Positions 10,972 through 20,710 of a stretch of DNA of 64,000 nucleotides are shown piece by piece. The notes beneath the pieces were generated by a model. It saw nothing but the letters and a program-made list of their open reading frames with translations, was not told where the DNA came from and did not search any database. Within the stretch, counting starts at the first letter, position 1; the number at the start of each line of letters is the position of its first letter. This DNA is from Talinum fruticosum (taxonomy: Eukaryota > Streptophyta > Magnoliopsida > Caryophyllales > Talinaceae): positions 2,368,001-2,432,000 of the forward strand of contig JAITYX010000085.1 of assembly GCA_021018815.1 (NCBI GenBank), given 5' to 3'. A program made the position numbers and the translations under genes.

Positions 10972-12845
10972 GAACGACTACTGAGCATCGCTACCTTCAA
11001 AAGGAATCTCCCATGCCATCAACCAAGGAAATCGAGTCTCGTCGACTCTCGAACATTTTAAGAAAAGCTAGACCCGGCACCCAAACAGAACATGGAGGCT
11101 CATAGTCAAAAGGATCACACGATTGCAAACAAATGAGCCACAAGCAACCAAATTAAGAAGCTTAAGCAATTTCGAAATGATAAATTGGGCACATGACCCT
11201 TATCATCCACAAAATATCCGATCAAAGTGGGAGCCATACCATTTGAGTACCTCAATAGTCATATACTTAGTAAGAGTCAAGCTTCGGACCCAAAAGTAGT
11301 CAAGGTTCGGAGCACCTGTTGTTTTCTTTAGGCCAAAGAGTGATGAAGGTTCCGACACCCCTTCAAGCGTAAGACCCAAGAGTAGTCAAGGTCCAAACAC
11401 TCCATCGAGCTTTAGACCCAAGAGAGGTCAAGGTTCGGACACCTTGTCGACCTTCGAGACTCCAAAGTAGGTAATGTTCAAACGAGTCCGTCGAACTTCG
11501 GACCCTAGAACGGTCAAGGTTTAGACACCGAGCCAAGGCTTTAGGTCCTCCCAATGGTTAAGTCAATGAAAAACATTTGAAATGTGATCTAGCTATAGAT
11601 AATTTAGTTACTAAACTTAGGTGAAATTCAAACTTAGTTACATTCGATTATGAGCTAACAAAAATGTTAGTGTAGAAAATTTTATAGCCAAACTTCGGAG
11701 GTCAAGTTTAGACCTCTCATATGAGCTTCAAGATGTTGATCAAGATGAGCTCGGGATACCCTGCCTATTTTCGGATCCAAGAAATGGTCAAGTTCGGGCA
11801 CCCCCTGCTAGACGTTAGACTTCACTACTGAATCAAGTTTAAGCACTGTTGCCGACTAAAAATGGTCAAGTTTAGGCACACCAATCCCTACTTCAAGACT
11901 TTAATTGTCCAAATTCGGGAATTAGCCGGTCGGATTTCAAATTCCATTAGTCAAGTTTAGGTCAACCGTCGGGGTTCGGGTCATCTTTAGTGGCTAATCC
12001 TTGGCACTCTCTCCCTAAATATATCCGATGATCCGAAACTCATCTCCATCAAATCCTTTCTTCACTTTCGTTGACATATTCATGTAAAAATGGGACTTTT
12101 ATACATTTGATTATCAACTAACAATAATGTTAGTGCGAGAAAATTTCATAGCCAAGTTTCGGACCAAGAAACGATCAAGTTTAGCATCCGAGCTTCAAGA
12201 CATCGGTCAAGCTAAGCTCGAGGATCAATGCATTTTCTAACCTTTGTCGTTTTGCGGGTATGTTAAGGGAATCCTACTACGAGTGCATCTACAATTTTTC
12301 GGATACTTACAAATCTTTGCCTACTTTAATTTTATCCTACTTTATCCTATTCCATAGGATTTTCAAAAGATTTGACAAAAGGAAGGAAGATGATAAGTTG
12401 GCTATCAAAAATTGTGATATAAAGAAGAAATAAGAGCATGAGGTTTTCGAAAAGAATGTGAAGTCTGTGATATAAGGCTACCATGACAAAACAAGAATGA
12501 AGACAATTTGTCTTTCAAACATTGATGCCTTTTTTTACCTTAAAGATTCTTTACATTTGATATATAAGGATGTTCTTCCATTAGGTGAAAGTATTAGTTT
12601 TTCACGAGTGAGTCTAAAGAGTACTAAAGTGTATTTCTTCCTCTATATTTTGAAGATCGGTTTCGATTTTCTTTAGCAAGTTTTCTAATTTTTATAACAA
12701 ATATTGTAAGTATTCTATTTACAATTTCATGTTATATATTTTATAAAATTTGAAGTTTATTTATATTCATCTTTTATTATTCTATATTTACTTGTATTTT
12801 ATGAAGCTTTACGTAACTCTAATATTTTATTTTACGATCCTGCTA
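10972..12845. mobile_element. Retroelement debris with duplicated LTR-like blocks
   Basis: Blocks near 11640-11760 and 12107-12230 are diverged copies of each other: both carry ATTCGATTATGAGCTAAC-like sequence followed by a truncated GTTAGTG and a TAGCCAAACTTCGGA segment. A TATA-like GATATATAAGG at about 12557 is followed by 280 bp without a gene. The layout suggests LTR and leader pieces of the outer element. No coding domain is visible. Confidence 0.45.
11276..11560 (+). repeat. Degenerate minisatellite, about 43-bp unit
   Basis: The motif GTCAAGGTTCGGACACC recurs in diverged form at about 11299, 11342, 11385, 11427, 11471 and 11513, a spacing of 42-44 bp. Between the motifs lies GAGCTTCGGACCCAAGAG in varied form. 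More diverged units appear near 11788, 11830 and 11867. Because 43 is not a multiple of three, no repeat protein is encoded in register. Confidence 0.75.
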
Positions 12846-12847
12846 AG

Positions 12848-12848
<1 letters not shown>

Positions 12849-12897
<49 letters not shown>

Positions 12898-12908
12898 TAT
12901 ATATATGA
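12849..12908. repeat. (AT)n microsatellite
   Basis: An uninterrupted run of AT dinucleotides about 44 bp long is followed by a short imperfect extension. The overlapping frame of Tyr-Ile repeats has no coding meaning. Confidence 0.95.
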
Positions 12909-13293
12909 TTCTCAAATTATATCCTTCCAACAATAATTTGTATTTTGAAAAAACTAAGACCCATGTATCTCGCTTTGCCCCTCTTTTCTCCTTTCTTTAC
13001 TACTACATACTCTCTCGTTCTCTATACACCACAATCTTTAACGGAAATGATCTCCTCGTCAATGGAGTCCCTAATTTACAATTTCTTTCAAATTACAATA
13101 CAGGTATTTGTGTTGTGATGAGGATGAGGAAGAAATAAGCTGCGATGGTAGGTTAGACCATAGCATTATTTTGTTAGTGTCAACTACGGTGGTTGTTGCA
13201 TTTGAGGAGAAAAAAAGGGATATGGAGAAAACGAAAACAACGATTAGAGGGGAGGGGATGTTCACGTTGAAGATGCCGAAGTTGTTGTTAAGT
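12909..13293. other. Gene-free stretch
   Basis: Short overlapping frames occur on both strands, but none has a domain, splice-site pattern or composition suggesting a gene. Confidence 0.5.
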
Positions 13294-13462
13294 AGACCTG
13301 GCAAAAATTGACCGGATCGGGAAATTCGATTTGAACCCGTCTGAAAATATTGGGTTTTGAACACGATTTTTTGACCCGAATCGAAGAAAATCGAACTCGA
13401 AAAACCTACAAATTAGTGGTTCAAACCCGACCTAAACCCGTTCGACCCGGTGGGTCAAGATA
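13294..13462. mobile_element. hAT-like terminal fragment
   Basis: The stretch begins TAGACCTGGCAAAAATTG and then holds many GACCCG/CGGGTC-type short motifs in both orientations. CTGGCAA at an end plus dense subterminal hexamers is typical of plant hAT transposons. No opposite terminus or 8-bp duplication was found, so this is one end only. Confidence 0.4.
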
Positions 13463-13927
13463 ATAAAAACAATGATTTTAGCTTTGTGACTTGTTGATTG
13501 AATGTTTTATGCCTATTATATGATTTTTCTTTCACTTTATCATATTTCATGTAATGGTTATTTATAATATCACATCGTTTGGAGAGACGTTGTATAGCTA
13601 TCGCAATAATTTACAAACGAACACTAATTTTTTTTCTTTTCTCAACTTACTTCTCATAAAAAAATTATATATGGAAACTATACACGATAAATGTTTAATA
13701 AAATATGTATGGATTCAAATGGCATATAATAAAAATAGAAAAAATGCACAAGTTATATTATTGTATTTTTGGTGAATTAAATATGCTCAGATCACATCTT
13801 AAATAATATATTTTTTTATAGAAATAATATTATTGTAATAAAAAAATTTGATATTATAATTAAAAATAATAATTTTAGTTTATTGTAAATCTCTAATTCT
13901 TATTTATTTGAAATTGTTCTAGTCATA
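13463..13927. other. AT-rich gene-free stretch
   Basis: Only short, AT-driven frames are present. TCATA at 13923-13927 is the left half of the target duplication of the adjacent solo LTR. Confidence 0.5.
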
Positions 13928-16586
13928 TGTAACTCCCCAACCTAGAGTAGTCAAGCGCGTCACCGCCGTGGACATCCCACTCGAGACACCCACTAGGCTA
14001 TCTTAAGTTCTTAACCTTATTTATTTAAACTTTCAAGCAAATTGCAGCGAAAACTTTTCCAAAATTCTAACAAATAATTAGAATGGTCCTTCTAAACGTG
14101 CGACTTAAATTTGTACTTAATCATATTCATAATAATCTTACAAATTCTATACAAAATAGATCCTACCTTTTATTTACTAACATAGCCTAAAGTAAAAACA
14201 TGGAAAGTCTTCCTATCTTGCATCACCAAATTATCGCTAATCGTTAATCTTCTTAGAGGCATCCTTGATCCCTTTAATTTACGAAACTTGAAAAAAAGGG
14301 TGAGGTTATGAGCTCCCGAGCCTAGTGAATAACACTTATATTTTCCGATGTTACACTTTACACATTATCCAGTTTACACACAAGCATATAAACAAGTAAT
14401 GCAAATAACTTTAACAATAACATGCAACACGTGGAAGATGGTACACATCCACGATTATACTTCGTAGGTAGAATCGTACATTCATATTTATCATGCGCTA
14501 ATATTTCACAAAATACACACTTATGTTATAAAACGGACGATTAGACTAACTCATCCATACTTGTCCCATATGAAATACAATTCGAGACTCTCGTTTTCAC
14601 TAAAGTCCCTAAACGAGACACCATTGTTAGTTTATTCACTAAATTAACCATAAGCTGTCCCATACCAACCATGTCCTTTGGGCTTTTAATCCTCGGTTGA
14701 GTCCAAAAGAAAGTAAGGTCCGCTAAGTTAGACTAATAACCCGAATATAACCACATCTTTATATGCACAAAAACATACTCTCACGAGTTTTATGTCATCA
14801 TGGATCCAACAAAAATTTATAATCTTACGAATATAATATCATACTTAGTCATAGTTCAACACATGGATCGGAATCTTAATTATATCGTTAATTCTCTTAA
14901 TCTTAGGGAAATCCACTCACGACCAACACAAAGGAATTATCACAAAACACAAGGATCATAAACACATCCTGGTGGATCGACCGAAGCCCATAAGATACCA
15001 TCTAGGGACCCATTGCTCTAGAGAACGTAGCTACCTAAAATCACAAATTATGAAGCCATAATTCACACATGGTGAACCGACCGAAGCCATCACAAGGTTC
15101 AACCAGGGACCCACACAAATCACATAACACATAGGTTGAAAATTACATCCTAGTGAATTGGTAAAAACCTCTCCAACCGGACGACTCGAAACACGAAAAG
15201 ACAAACTACTTCTACGGTTATAACTCTAGAACGTAACACATAAGCAATAGTCCTATGCGGACATGAACTTCATTCCCATTTTAAACATAATCTTAGCATA
15301 TCTTAAATTCATATTATCATATTCTTTCAAGGAAACACGTATTCATATCTTACATTAATAAGTTAGCCATGATGTATATAATCACAAACACGTATAAAAA
15401 TTAATTTAAAATTTCCAAAATAATTTATGTAAGTACAAATAGTCCATTTATAGTTTATTTACTAATTTCATGTCTCATAGTAATCACCAAATGAATTAAC
15501 AAATCAGAAACATATAATAAGTTTATAGTTAGCATAAACCATGCAATTTTACTTAGAAATTAATATCTCATAATCTACTTATCAAACATTCATAAAATTT
15601 TATAGTAAATTGCCTTATAATATGAAAAATATACAGTAAAATTTTTATATTTTTTATACTCCAATAATTCGTAGAAATTCAAACGAGTGCAAAAAAATAT
15701 GTTATAATCCGAAATTAACTTATATATTTAACAATCATTATTCTCTTTAACAAGATTAAAATATATCTTATACTCATCAATAATATGCATGCATCCAAAT
15801 AATCAAACAAATCATAACATAAAATTAAGGTGAGTTCCTAATTTAGTGAAATTAAGTTTCTAATTCTTTAGTTAAGTCTAGATTATTAAATCCATGCAAT
15901 ATTTTTTTTAATTATCTTTCCCTAACCTTTTAGTTAAAAGAAAATATAAGGATTACTCACTTTAATTTAGCCAAATGGATCTCTTTGATCTTTCTTTACT
16001 TTCTTAATCTATCAAGCAAAAGTCTCCAAACTATTTCTTTCCACAATCTACCAAGCAAGAAGTCTCCAAACTCTTCCTTTCCTTCTTGCTATTTGTGGTG
16101 TTTCTTTTCTTTGGTGTGCTTCTTGGAGGAAAATCAACTCATATTTATAGAAACTTAAAACCAATGAAATTATGATATTTGTCGAATTATTTTTAAAAAC
16201 CATGAGCTAAATTCATGTGTATTTTATTTCTATAAAAAATTATGGACTAACAAAATCATGATTTCAAAAAATTTGTGTGCAAGCTAAAATAATTGGTTTA
16301 TATTTATTTTATTTATTTTTATTTTGCTTGATTACTAAGTTTGCATTTGACTTGGCTTGACTTGACTTGACTTTGACTTTGGTTTGACCAATTTTATGTG
16401 ACTAGATAACTTATTAAACATAATGTTGACAATTTTAATACATACAAATTATTCTAATGAACACAATTCTAATTGTTCTTAGAAGTATTAAGGCCAAAAA
16501 ATATTATACGATCGATTAATGACATATGTAAGTCAAATATTCATACACAAGTCAATTATTATTAGTTAAAATCTCAGGGTGTTACA
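13928..16586 (-). mobile_element. Solo LTR, minus strand (2659 bp)
   Basis: On the minus strand the element begins TGTAACACCCTGAGATTTT, a common start for plant gypsy LTRs, and ends GGGGAGTTACA. Flanks are TCATA (13923-13927) and TCGTA (16587-16591), a 5-bp duplication with one mismatch. A minus-strand TATA-like TATAAATATGAG near 16150 would place the promoter about 440 bp into the LTR, followed by a purine-rich leader with two copies of a TTTGGAGACTT motif. Two diverged copies of a GACCGAAGCC segment lie at 14975-15130. No coding region or primer site is inside. Confidence 0.75.
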
Positions 16587-16591
16587 TCGTA

Positions 16592-17640
16592 CTTGAACTA
16601 TAGCACATGAGATGGGCACTAAGTTAAGACGATGTCAAAATTTTCGTAATGAATAAAATTGGCTGGTTAGCCAACCAAGTTGACTCTTTCTCGATCTATT
16701 TTAAAATGAAGCGAGATATACATAAAAACCTCCTTATAATATTAATCTTTATTACTATTATTAATAAATTTTAAAAAGTGTAATATATGAATTGGTATAA
16801 TAGAAAAGTAAAAATAAATATAAAAACTTTAAATGAGTCTTTAATAGAATAATTCATCATTATTCAACCCACTATTGGGCCAACATTTTATTAGTCTTAT
16901 TTAAATTGATCAAACGATCAAGTCGTTTGAGTCAATGTAATCTTCACACAAATACTATGATGAAAGTTTTGAAAATTTTCAATATTCTTTTTAGAAAATG
17001 CAAATACTATACTATTTTTTGTAGAATTATGGGCAATTCTAAACAAAAAATATGTCAAATTTTTATAATTTATAAAAAAAAACTAATAAAAAAGTTGTCT
17101 CAACCTATTGGGTCAACCCGAAACCTGTATAATCCAATATTCGACCAAAAATACTATCCATTCCTAAAAACCCTAGCCTCTATCCTTTCTCTTTTTTGAG
17201 AGGGGCTGCCATCAATAATTTTTGTTGATGGTAAGCCTGGTTTCTTAGTGATTCCTATATCAATTGTCCGGTTAATTTTAGGTTTTTACCAATAAAATTT
17301 CGTCTCTTCATTTGTAAGAGTTTTTTTATCCTTTGATGGGAGTATTAGTCTCTCTTTATATGAGAGTTATGATTAATTGGTATGGTTCAAGACAATGGAT
17401 GAAGATTGACTTTCAAATCACTATAGCATGAATTGTAAGGTTCTCCATCGATATGAAAGATGTCGAGTCATCAAAAATTATCCATGAGAAGTTTATCATA
17501 GTTTCGAAGCCAAACGTTAATAAGATTTATATTAGTTATTTGAAAGTCAAATTTTATAACTATGTTTTAGATCTACAATCATTCATGAATGTTTTTCATT
17601 GTAAGTGCTGTTTGACGTTTTATTAATGAAATCGTGATAT
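16592..17640. other. AT-rich gene-free stretch, possible LINE tail at the right end
   Basis: No gene is visible. The final part, ATTAATGAAATCGTGATATT followed by CCCTAAAAAAAG at about 17620-17654, resembles the 3' tail of plant LINE elements, but there is no reverse-transcriptase homology upstream. GGGTCAACCCGAAACC at 17110 recalls hAT subterminal motifs. Confidence 0.3.
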
Positions 17641-17697
17641 TTCCCTAAAAAAAGCTCTTAATCTAATCCTTTAAATTATGATCCAAGGGATAAAAAT

Positions 17698-18147
17698 GTG
17701 CGACATCACCTAACACTCATCCCACAAATTCAGCCCACTTCTTCATTCTCTCTCCAACTTTTTGGCTGCACAACAACCATACCTCCATGTTTCACGACAT
17801 CCTTTACTGCCGATGAGAACAACCAGGCTCCAGCCCTCATGCGAATTTTTTCAGCTGTTGACGCTTGCTACCCTCCGAATCTACTCCGACACCCCAAATC
17901 GTCATACTCGCCGGTGAAAATCAAGCTTTTTCATGGTAGGGTTGATATTGCCTCTATTTTGTTGGTTTTTGTTAGGGTAGCTGCAGGAAAATTGACTTGG
18001 CGAGACTGGTGGAGGAGACCACTAGATTCGCCGGCCGTTGAAGAGTCGACTTGGGTTTCTCCTTCGCCGTCAAGGCCGGCGGTGGCCGCCTTTGGTTTAC
18101 ATGCCGTGTTGATTGCCGGTGATTCTGGGCAGTGTGGTAACTTGTGA
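17698..18147 (+). CDS. Doubtful open frame, 149 aa, unknown
   Basis: This is one open frame in a locally GC-richer island. I recognise no domain. The N-terminal third is rich in Ser, Thr and Pro; the rest has no membrane segment or repeat. An antisense frame overlaps its end. GGTTTTTGTTAGG at 17965 has no clear intron partner. It may be a captured gene fragment or a transposon leader rather than a gene. No regulatory sign decides the start. Confidence 0.15.
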   Translation: MRHHLTLIPQIQPTSSFSLQLFGCTTTIPPCFTTSFTADENNQAPALMRIFSAVDACYPPNLLRHPKSSYSPVKIKLFHGRVDIASILLVFVRVAAGKLTWRDWWRRPLDSPAVEESTWVSPSPSRPAVAAFGLHAVLIAGDSGQCGNL

Positions 18148-18231
18148 AGAGCACAGGTAATGGGGAAAATGAAAGATAACTTGGCATGCTCATCTCCATT
18201 GGATTAGCTAGTTCTCATTGTCACCAAGAGC

Positions 18232-18264
<33 letters not shown>
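18232..18264. repeat. (TA)n microsatellite
   Basis: A pure TA-dinucleotide run of about 32 bp directly follows the doubtful open frame. Confidence 0.95.
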
Positions 18265-18269
<5 letters not shown>

Positions 18270-18365
18270 AACCTAATAATCTGTCATTTTTTAAATTTTA
18301 TTTAGATCTAATAAATTAGTTTTTCATATATTGCATCTTCGTTTCAGTTTAACAAAGAAAATAAA

Positions 18366-18674
18366 TATATCTTGATAATATCCCTCAAAATATAGAACGA
18401 CATGTCTATCACCATCACAAGTTTTAAGAGTCACTAATTATTATATGCGAAAAAATATACATGGATGGTGAAAGAATGAAAACTCATTCAAAGATTTTTA
18501 TTTTTTTAATAATTGTTAAGTATATCTTGATAATATCACTCAAAATATAGAACGACATGTATATCACCATCACAAGCTTTAAGAGTCGCTAATTATTATA
18601 TGCGAAAAAATATACATGGATGGTGAAAGAATGAAACCTCGTTCAAAGATTTTTTATTTTTTTAATAATTGTTT
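18366..18674 (+). repeat. Two-copy tandem duplication, 155-bp unit
   Basis: Positions 18366-18520 recur at 18521-18674 with fewer than ten changes and small poly-T length differences. The high identity in non-coding DNA marks the duplication as recent relative to the decayed elements around it. Confidence 0.9.
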
Positions 18675-19400
18675 CCCCTATTATAAAATGATAGCTTCTA
18701 TTTGAAATTTGATTGATTAGATAGAAGATTATTGCAAGTGAATTGAAATTTGATTATAAGTAAGAAAGTAATTAGTTTTATTTTATTTTTTTAAAATAAA
18801 GACAGATGTAATTATGCTTATTTAGTGAATATCTAAATAATTATAATTGTGTAAAGGGAGGTGAATACGATTACCATATTGTGTTTGTAACCAAATATGG
18901 TAATTGAATTATTATTACCAATTTAATTATATTATCACTTTAAATATATTAAACAAAATGAGCCACAAGAGTGATAGGAAAATATGAGCGATATCGAACA
19001 TACATAATTAATTATTTGGTCATTGCTTTAAAATTAGACATTCATGCAAATATACCGACAAACTTACTCTCCTTAAATAAAAAATAAATAAAAAAATTGA
19101 AAGTATTAAAAGATTAACCCAAAAATATTAGAAAATTTATCTACTTTATTTGATGTTCAAAAAGTTTTATAAAATTATTCGTCTACTTTATTTAAAGATG
19201 TTCGAAAAGTGAAAATAAGACTATAAAAAGTAAAGGACAATAGGACATTAGCAATGGTGGCTCCACATATGAGCAATTGGGGTCATCTGACCTCGTCTTT
19301 TTGGAGGAAAAAGAAATTCATATGAGCAATTGGTGGGATTGAAGCTACTCATGGATGGTTGCACTCCCAGCATTCTACCGTCAAGTTCTAGTTAAGTAAG
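18675..19400. other. AT-rich gene-free stretch
   Basis: No open frame or element end was recognised. ATGAGCAATTGG occurs twice, at 19269-19280 and 19322-19333. Confidence 0.5.
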
Positions 19401-19403
19401 GCT

Positions 19404-19865
19404 ATGAGATATTCTGTTAAGCTGGTCATCATGTTTCTTGGTGGAAGTTGGCATGGAGGAGTTTTTAGGGCACGAGAGAAGCATAAGTTGATTTTGCGGC
19501 TAGCTTGTCAAAATCGAATTTCCACTGCTGAATTACTTCAGAGAAGGAGTATAAATGTGGAGGACAGTTGCCTGTGCGGTGCTCGGGGGCAGGATAAGGT
19601 AGATAAGTTGTTCTTCAAATGTCCATTTCCTTGTGAGGTTTGGAGATGTTGCTTCAGTGGTCGAAGTATATTGCAAGAAGTTGGAGTTTCAAGCAAGAAA
19701 GGCATTGGTTTACTTCTCACTGTTCTATTAAATGCAAGTGGTGAGGTCGATTGCTGCAGCAACAATTTATGAGTTATAGAGGGAGTGAAACCTGTGAAGA
19801 TTACATAATAAGCAGAGGAGTGCTCAAGCTCTGATCAAGCAGATCCAGTATACCAGTTGTATTAG
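19404..19865 (+). pseudogene. LINE fragment: reverse-transcriptase zinc-binding domain
   Basis: The plus-strand frame from about 19440 to 19660 carries the order W-HG-V, KHKLILRLACQNRIST, a CLCG knuckle and LFFKCPFPCEVW. This is the zinc-binding region (zf-RVT type) that follows reverse transcriptase in plant L1-like LINEs. In another frame, 19800-19860 continues with a QALIKQIQYT-like stretch typical of the LINE C-terminus. No reverse-transcriptase core or endonuclease lies upstream, so this is a 5'-truncated, frameshifted copy. It ends about 600 bp upstream of the transcribed leader of the kinase gene and could supply promoter-proximal DNA. Confidence 0.65.
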
Positions 19866-20519
19866 AGCAAACGTATAATCTCATGCTGTGGAGTGACTTG
19901 GTAATCTGTTCCTCCTGTTGGATTCTGATCATTGCGATAATTTCGTAATGCTTTTGGAAAATTGATATAATTATTTATTTTTCTCAAGTAAAAAATAAAT
20001 ATAAATATAATGATCCCAATATAAATCACCAAATTATATTTGTATAATTGGCGTCCCTCATACGTTAATTTGTAGGTGGATAAAGCAACGTGAAACGTGC
20101 CGAGTATTAGGCGAGGAAAAGACAAGCTCCCGCCCAGGCTTCCACAAATACAGTGTCATTTTTTTCGCGCACACCCTTCTCTCTGTTTCTTTCAAAATCC
20201 AATTCGTGGCACCAACAATCTATTTCTATCCTAGCAAAATTGTCAATACCAAGTATCTTTGATTTATTCACCTTCCCCTTTCCTTTAATTTTCTTCCTTA
20301 AATAATTTCTTAGGACCATTTCTTGCTTTATTTTTTCTGATTCTGAGGTTTTTTTTAAAACATAATCCCATGAAGCCATTGCCGTAGCATAGGTAAGAAC
20401 ATCTCCAAATTTCCAACACCCATGCTGTAATTATTTCTGAAAAAAATAAAATGAGGTGGGATGGGAGCCGATATTCGAGCAAAAAGTTCGGAATTATTGT
20501 TGAAATATTCAACAACAGG
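19866..20519 (+). promoter_or_regulatory. Upstream region of the kinase gene
   Basis: No gene is seen on either strand; minus-strand open frames here lack any recognisable domain. The stretch separates the LINE fragment from the pyrimidine-rich leader that begins near 20520. I could not pick a convincing TATA box, so the transcription start is unknown. Confidence 0.35.
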
Positions 20520-20710
20520 TCACCCATCAATCTTCTCTGACTCTGTGTCTACCCCTCTCATTCCTTCCGGTCTCTCTATCTCTCTCTTCTCTTTCTGTCT
20601 GCGTTTCTTTCTCTCTCTCCTACCCATTTTTCAAGTCTCTTTCAGGTCTTTCTTACCCATTTTGCAGATGCCGTGAAGCCCTTGTTGTTCTGCCTCACCC
20701 TTTTGGATCA
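20520..20710 (+). promoter_or_regulatory. Pyrimidine-rich 5' leader of the kinase gene, with a two-codon uORF
   Basis: Dense CT tracts at 20530-20660 are typical of plant 5' untranslated leaders. A minimal upstream frame, ATG CCG TGA at 20668-20676, ends 34 bases before the main ATG at 20711. Such tiny frames can lower translation of the main frame, but an effect here is inference. Confidence 0.45.

Noticed and set aside
12848..13138. Frame starting with Tyr-Ile repeats
   Set aside because: It is the translation of an (AT)n microsatellite and its flank.
18366..18674. CRISPR-like or satellite array
   Set aside because: Only two copies, no spacers, and the window is plant nuclear DNA.
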